From Actinomycetes bacterium (GTDB taxonomy: Bacteria; Actinomycetota; Actinomycetes; Mycobacteriales; Micromonosporaceae): DNA of 9,291 nt. Below, piece by piece: positions 6,108 through 9,291 of this stretch. The position numbers and the translations under genes were made by a program. The notes beneath the pieces were generated by a model. It did not search any database and was not told the DNA's origin. It saw nothing but the letters and a program-made list of their open reading frames with translations. Position 1 is the first letter of the stretch; each line of letters starts with the position of its first letter. Location of the stretch: contig JAEZGP010000016.1 of assembly GCA_023437285.1 (NCBI GenBank), forward strand, positions 1 to 9,291. The letters run 5' to 3'.

Positions 6108-6122
6108 TACGCTGGCAGTGTG
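6108..6122 (+). promoter_or_regulatory. Putative -10 element and leaderless GTG start of the AraC-type gene
   Basis: TACGCT (6108-6113) fits the actinobacterial TANNNT -10 pattern and ends 6 nt before the GTG at 6120. Transcription would then begin at or next to the start codon. No Shine-Dalgarno sequence is seen before the GTG, and no clear -35 is visible. Confidence 0.45.
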
Positions 6123-6893
6123 AGGCTGGCCGAGCGGGGAGTGCTGTACCCGGCCCGCCTGCCCACGTTCCATCGGGTCCCGGCGCCGGAGCGGGTCGGC
6201 GCGCTGGTGCGCTGGTTCTGGATCCCCGAGTGGGACATCGCTCCCGGCCGCACCTCACGCCAGCACCTGATCGGCTTCCCGGCGTGCAACCTCGTCGTCG
6301 AGCCGGCCGCCGTCACGCTTTCCGGTCCGACGACCCGCAGCTCGTACCGGGATCTTTCCGGCACCGGATGGGCGGTGGGGGCGCTGCTGCGGCCGGCGGC
6401 GGTACCCGTCCTGCTCGGCGATCCGGCAACCCTGCGCGACGCCACGCGGCAGGTGGCGCTGCCGGCGTTGGCCGACCCGGTCCGCCGGGCCATGAGCGGC
6501 CGAGGGGACCGGCACGGGCGGGCCGTCGAGGCGTTCGCCGACTGGCTCGTCGGCGCCGTCGGCGCGCCGGGGGAGGACGCGTTGCTCGCCAACCGCATGA
6601 CGGACGTGATCGACACCGACGAGTCGGTCCGAACCGTGGAGGACGCGGCCGCCCGGCTGAACGTCTCGCCCCGTACGCTGCAGCGGCTCGCGCGCCGCTA
6701 CGTCGGGGTGCCGCCGCTGGCCATGATCCGACGCGCGCGGCTGCAACGGGCCGCCGAGCGCCTGCGCGCCGACCCGACCGTGAGCCTGGCGGAGCTCGCC
6801 GCCGACCTGGGCTACACCGACCAGGCCCACCTGGCCAACGAGTTCCGCACGGTCCTCGGGCTCACCCCCAGTGGGTACCGGCGAAGCTCCTGA
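6120..6893 (+). CDS. AraC-family transcriptional regulator
   Basis: This 257-residue protein has an AraC/XylS-type DNA-binding domain in its last 88 residues (about 170-257). Helix-turn-helix one is TVEDAAARLNVSPRTLQRLA; the second is VSLAELAADLGYTDQAHLAN followed by EFRTVLGLTPSGYRRSS, the standard AraC signature. The N-terminal part (LPTFHRVPAPERVGALVRWF, then WIPEW and HLIGFPACNLVVEP) resembles the DUF6597-type sensor domain found in many actinobacterial AraC regulators, where it replaces a classical cupin arm. The GTG at 6120 is chosen because the conserved N-terminus begins there. An upstream start at 6027 would add a Gly/Pro/Arg-rich stretch with no likeness to the family. The gene runs in the same direction as katG, 82 bp upstream, but katG appears to have its own promoter. 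Its target and ligand are unknown. Confidence 0.9.
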   Translation: MRLAERGVLYPARLPTFHRVPAPERVGALVRWFWIPEWDIAPGRTSRQHLIGFPACNLVVEPAAVTLSGPTTRSSYRDLSGTGWAVGALLRPAAVPVLLGDPATLRDATRQVALPALADPVRRAMSGRGDRHGRAVEAFADWLVGAVGAPGEDALLANRMTDVIDTDESVRTVEDAAARLNVSPRTLQRLARRYVGVPPLAMIRRARLQRAAERLRADPTVSLAELAADLGYTDQAHLANEFRTVLGLTPSGYRRSS

Positions 6894-6912
6894 CGTGGGA
6901 TTCGCCTCGTAA

Positions 6913-9195
<2,283 letters not shown>

Positions 9196-9210
9196 TCGTT
9201 ACTGCGCGTC

Positions 9211-9291
<81 letters not shown>

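Overview
The window is very GC-rich, densely packed bacterial DNA with GTG and ATG starts and short gaps between genes. This, together with the gene families present, points to an actinomycete. Micromonosporaceae (Actinoplanes-like) is a reasonable guess, but it is an inference and not shown by any marker. I see no rRNA, tRNA, insertion sequence, CRISPR array or phage gene. No gene-free stretch exceeds about 155 bases. The right edge (9211-9291) is nearly pure G and looks like a sequencing or assembly artefact, so real sequence probably ends just after katG.

Layout, left to right. (1) The C-terminal part of a large LuxR-type (LAL/MalT-like) regulator, cut by the left edge and read rightwards to 1525. 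(2) A secreted cutinase/polyester hydrolase of the Thermobifida cutinase/LCC/PETase family (1636-2499), followed by a strong 18-bp hairpin terminator. (3) A divergent pair: a six-helix DUF4386 membrane protein (minus strand, 2559-3257) and a TetR-family regulator (plus strand, 3353-4003). Between them lie two copies of the operator CCTTAC-N3-GTAAGG, with centres 18 bp apart. (4) A VOC (glyoxalase/PhnB-like) protein on the minus strand, whose stop codon overlaps the TetR stop in a shared CTAG. (5) A second divergent pair: an HxlR/DUF24 regulator with a conserved N-terminal cysteine (minus strand, 4616-5020) and an NmrA/QorB-like NAD(P)H-binding oxidoreductase (plus strand, 5175-6011). This matches the QorR-Qor2 and YtfH-YtfG arrangement known for quinone/electrophile stress. 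(6) An AraC-family regulator (6120-6893), probably leaderless. (7) A complete catalase-peroxidase gene, katG (6976-9195), preceded by a FurA-box-like element although no furA gene is next to it.

Functionally this looks like an ordinary chromosomal stretch of small self-contained modules, each an effector with its own adjacent regulator, and not one large operon. The right half (HxlR-QorB plus KatG) has a redox and electrophile-stress theme. The left half has an exported polyester/lipid hydrolase beside a large ATP-dependent regulator. I find no clear evidence of an undescribed multi-gene system. The most useful items are the tandem TetR operator, the PETase-family hydrolase with an unusual tryptophan, and katG with a Fur-type box but no adjacent furA.
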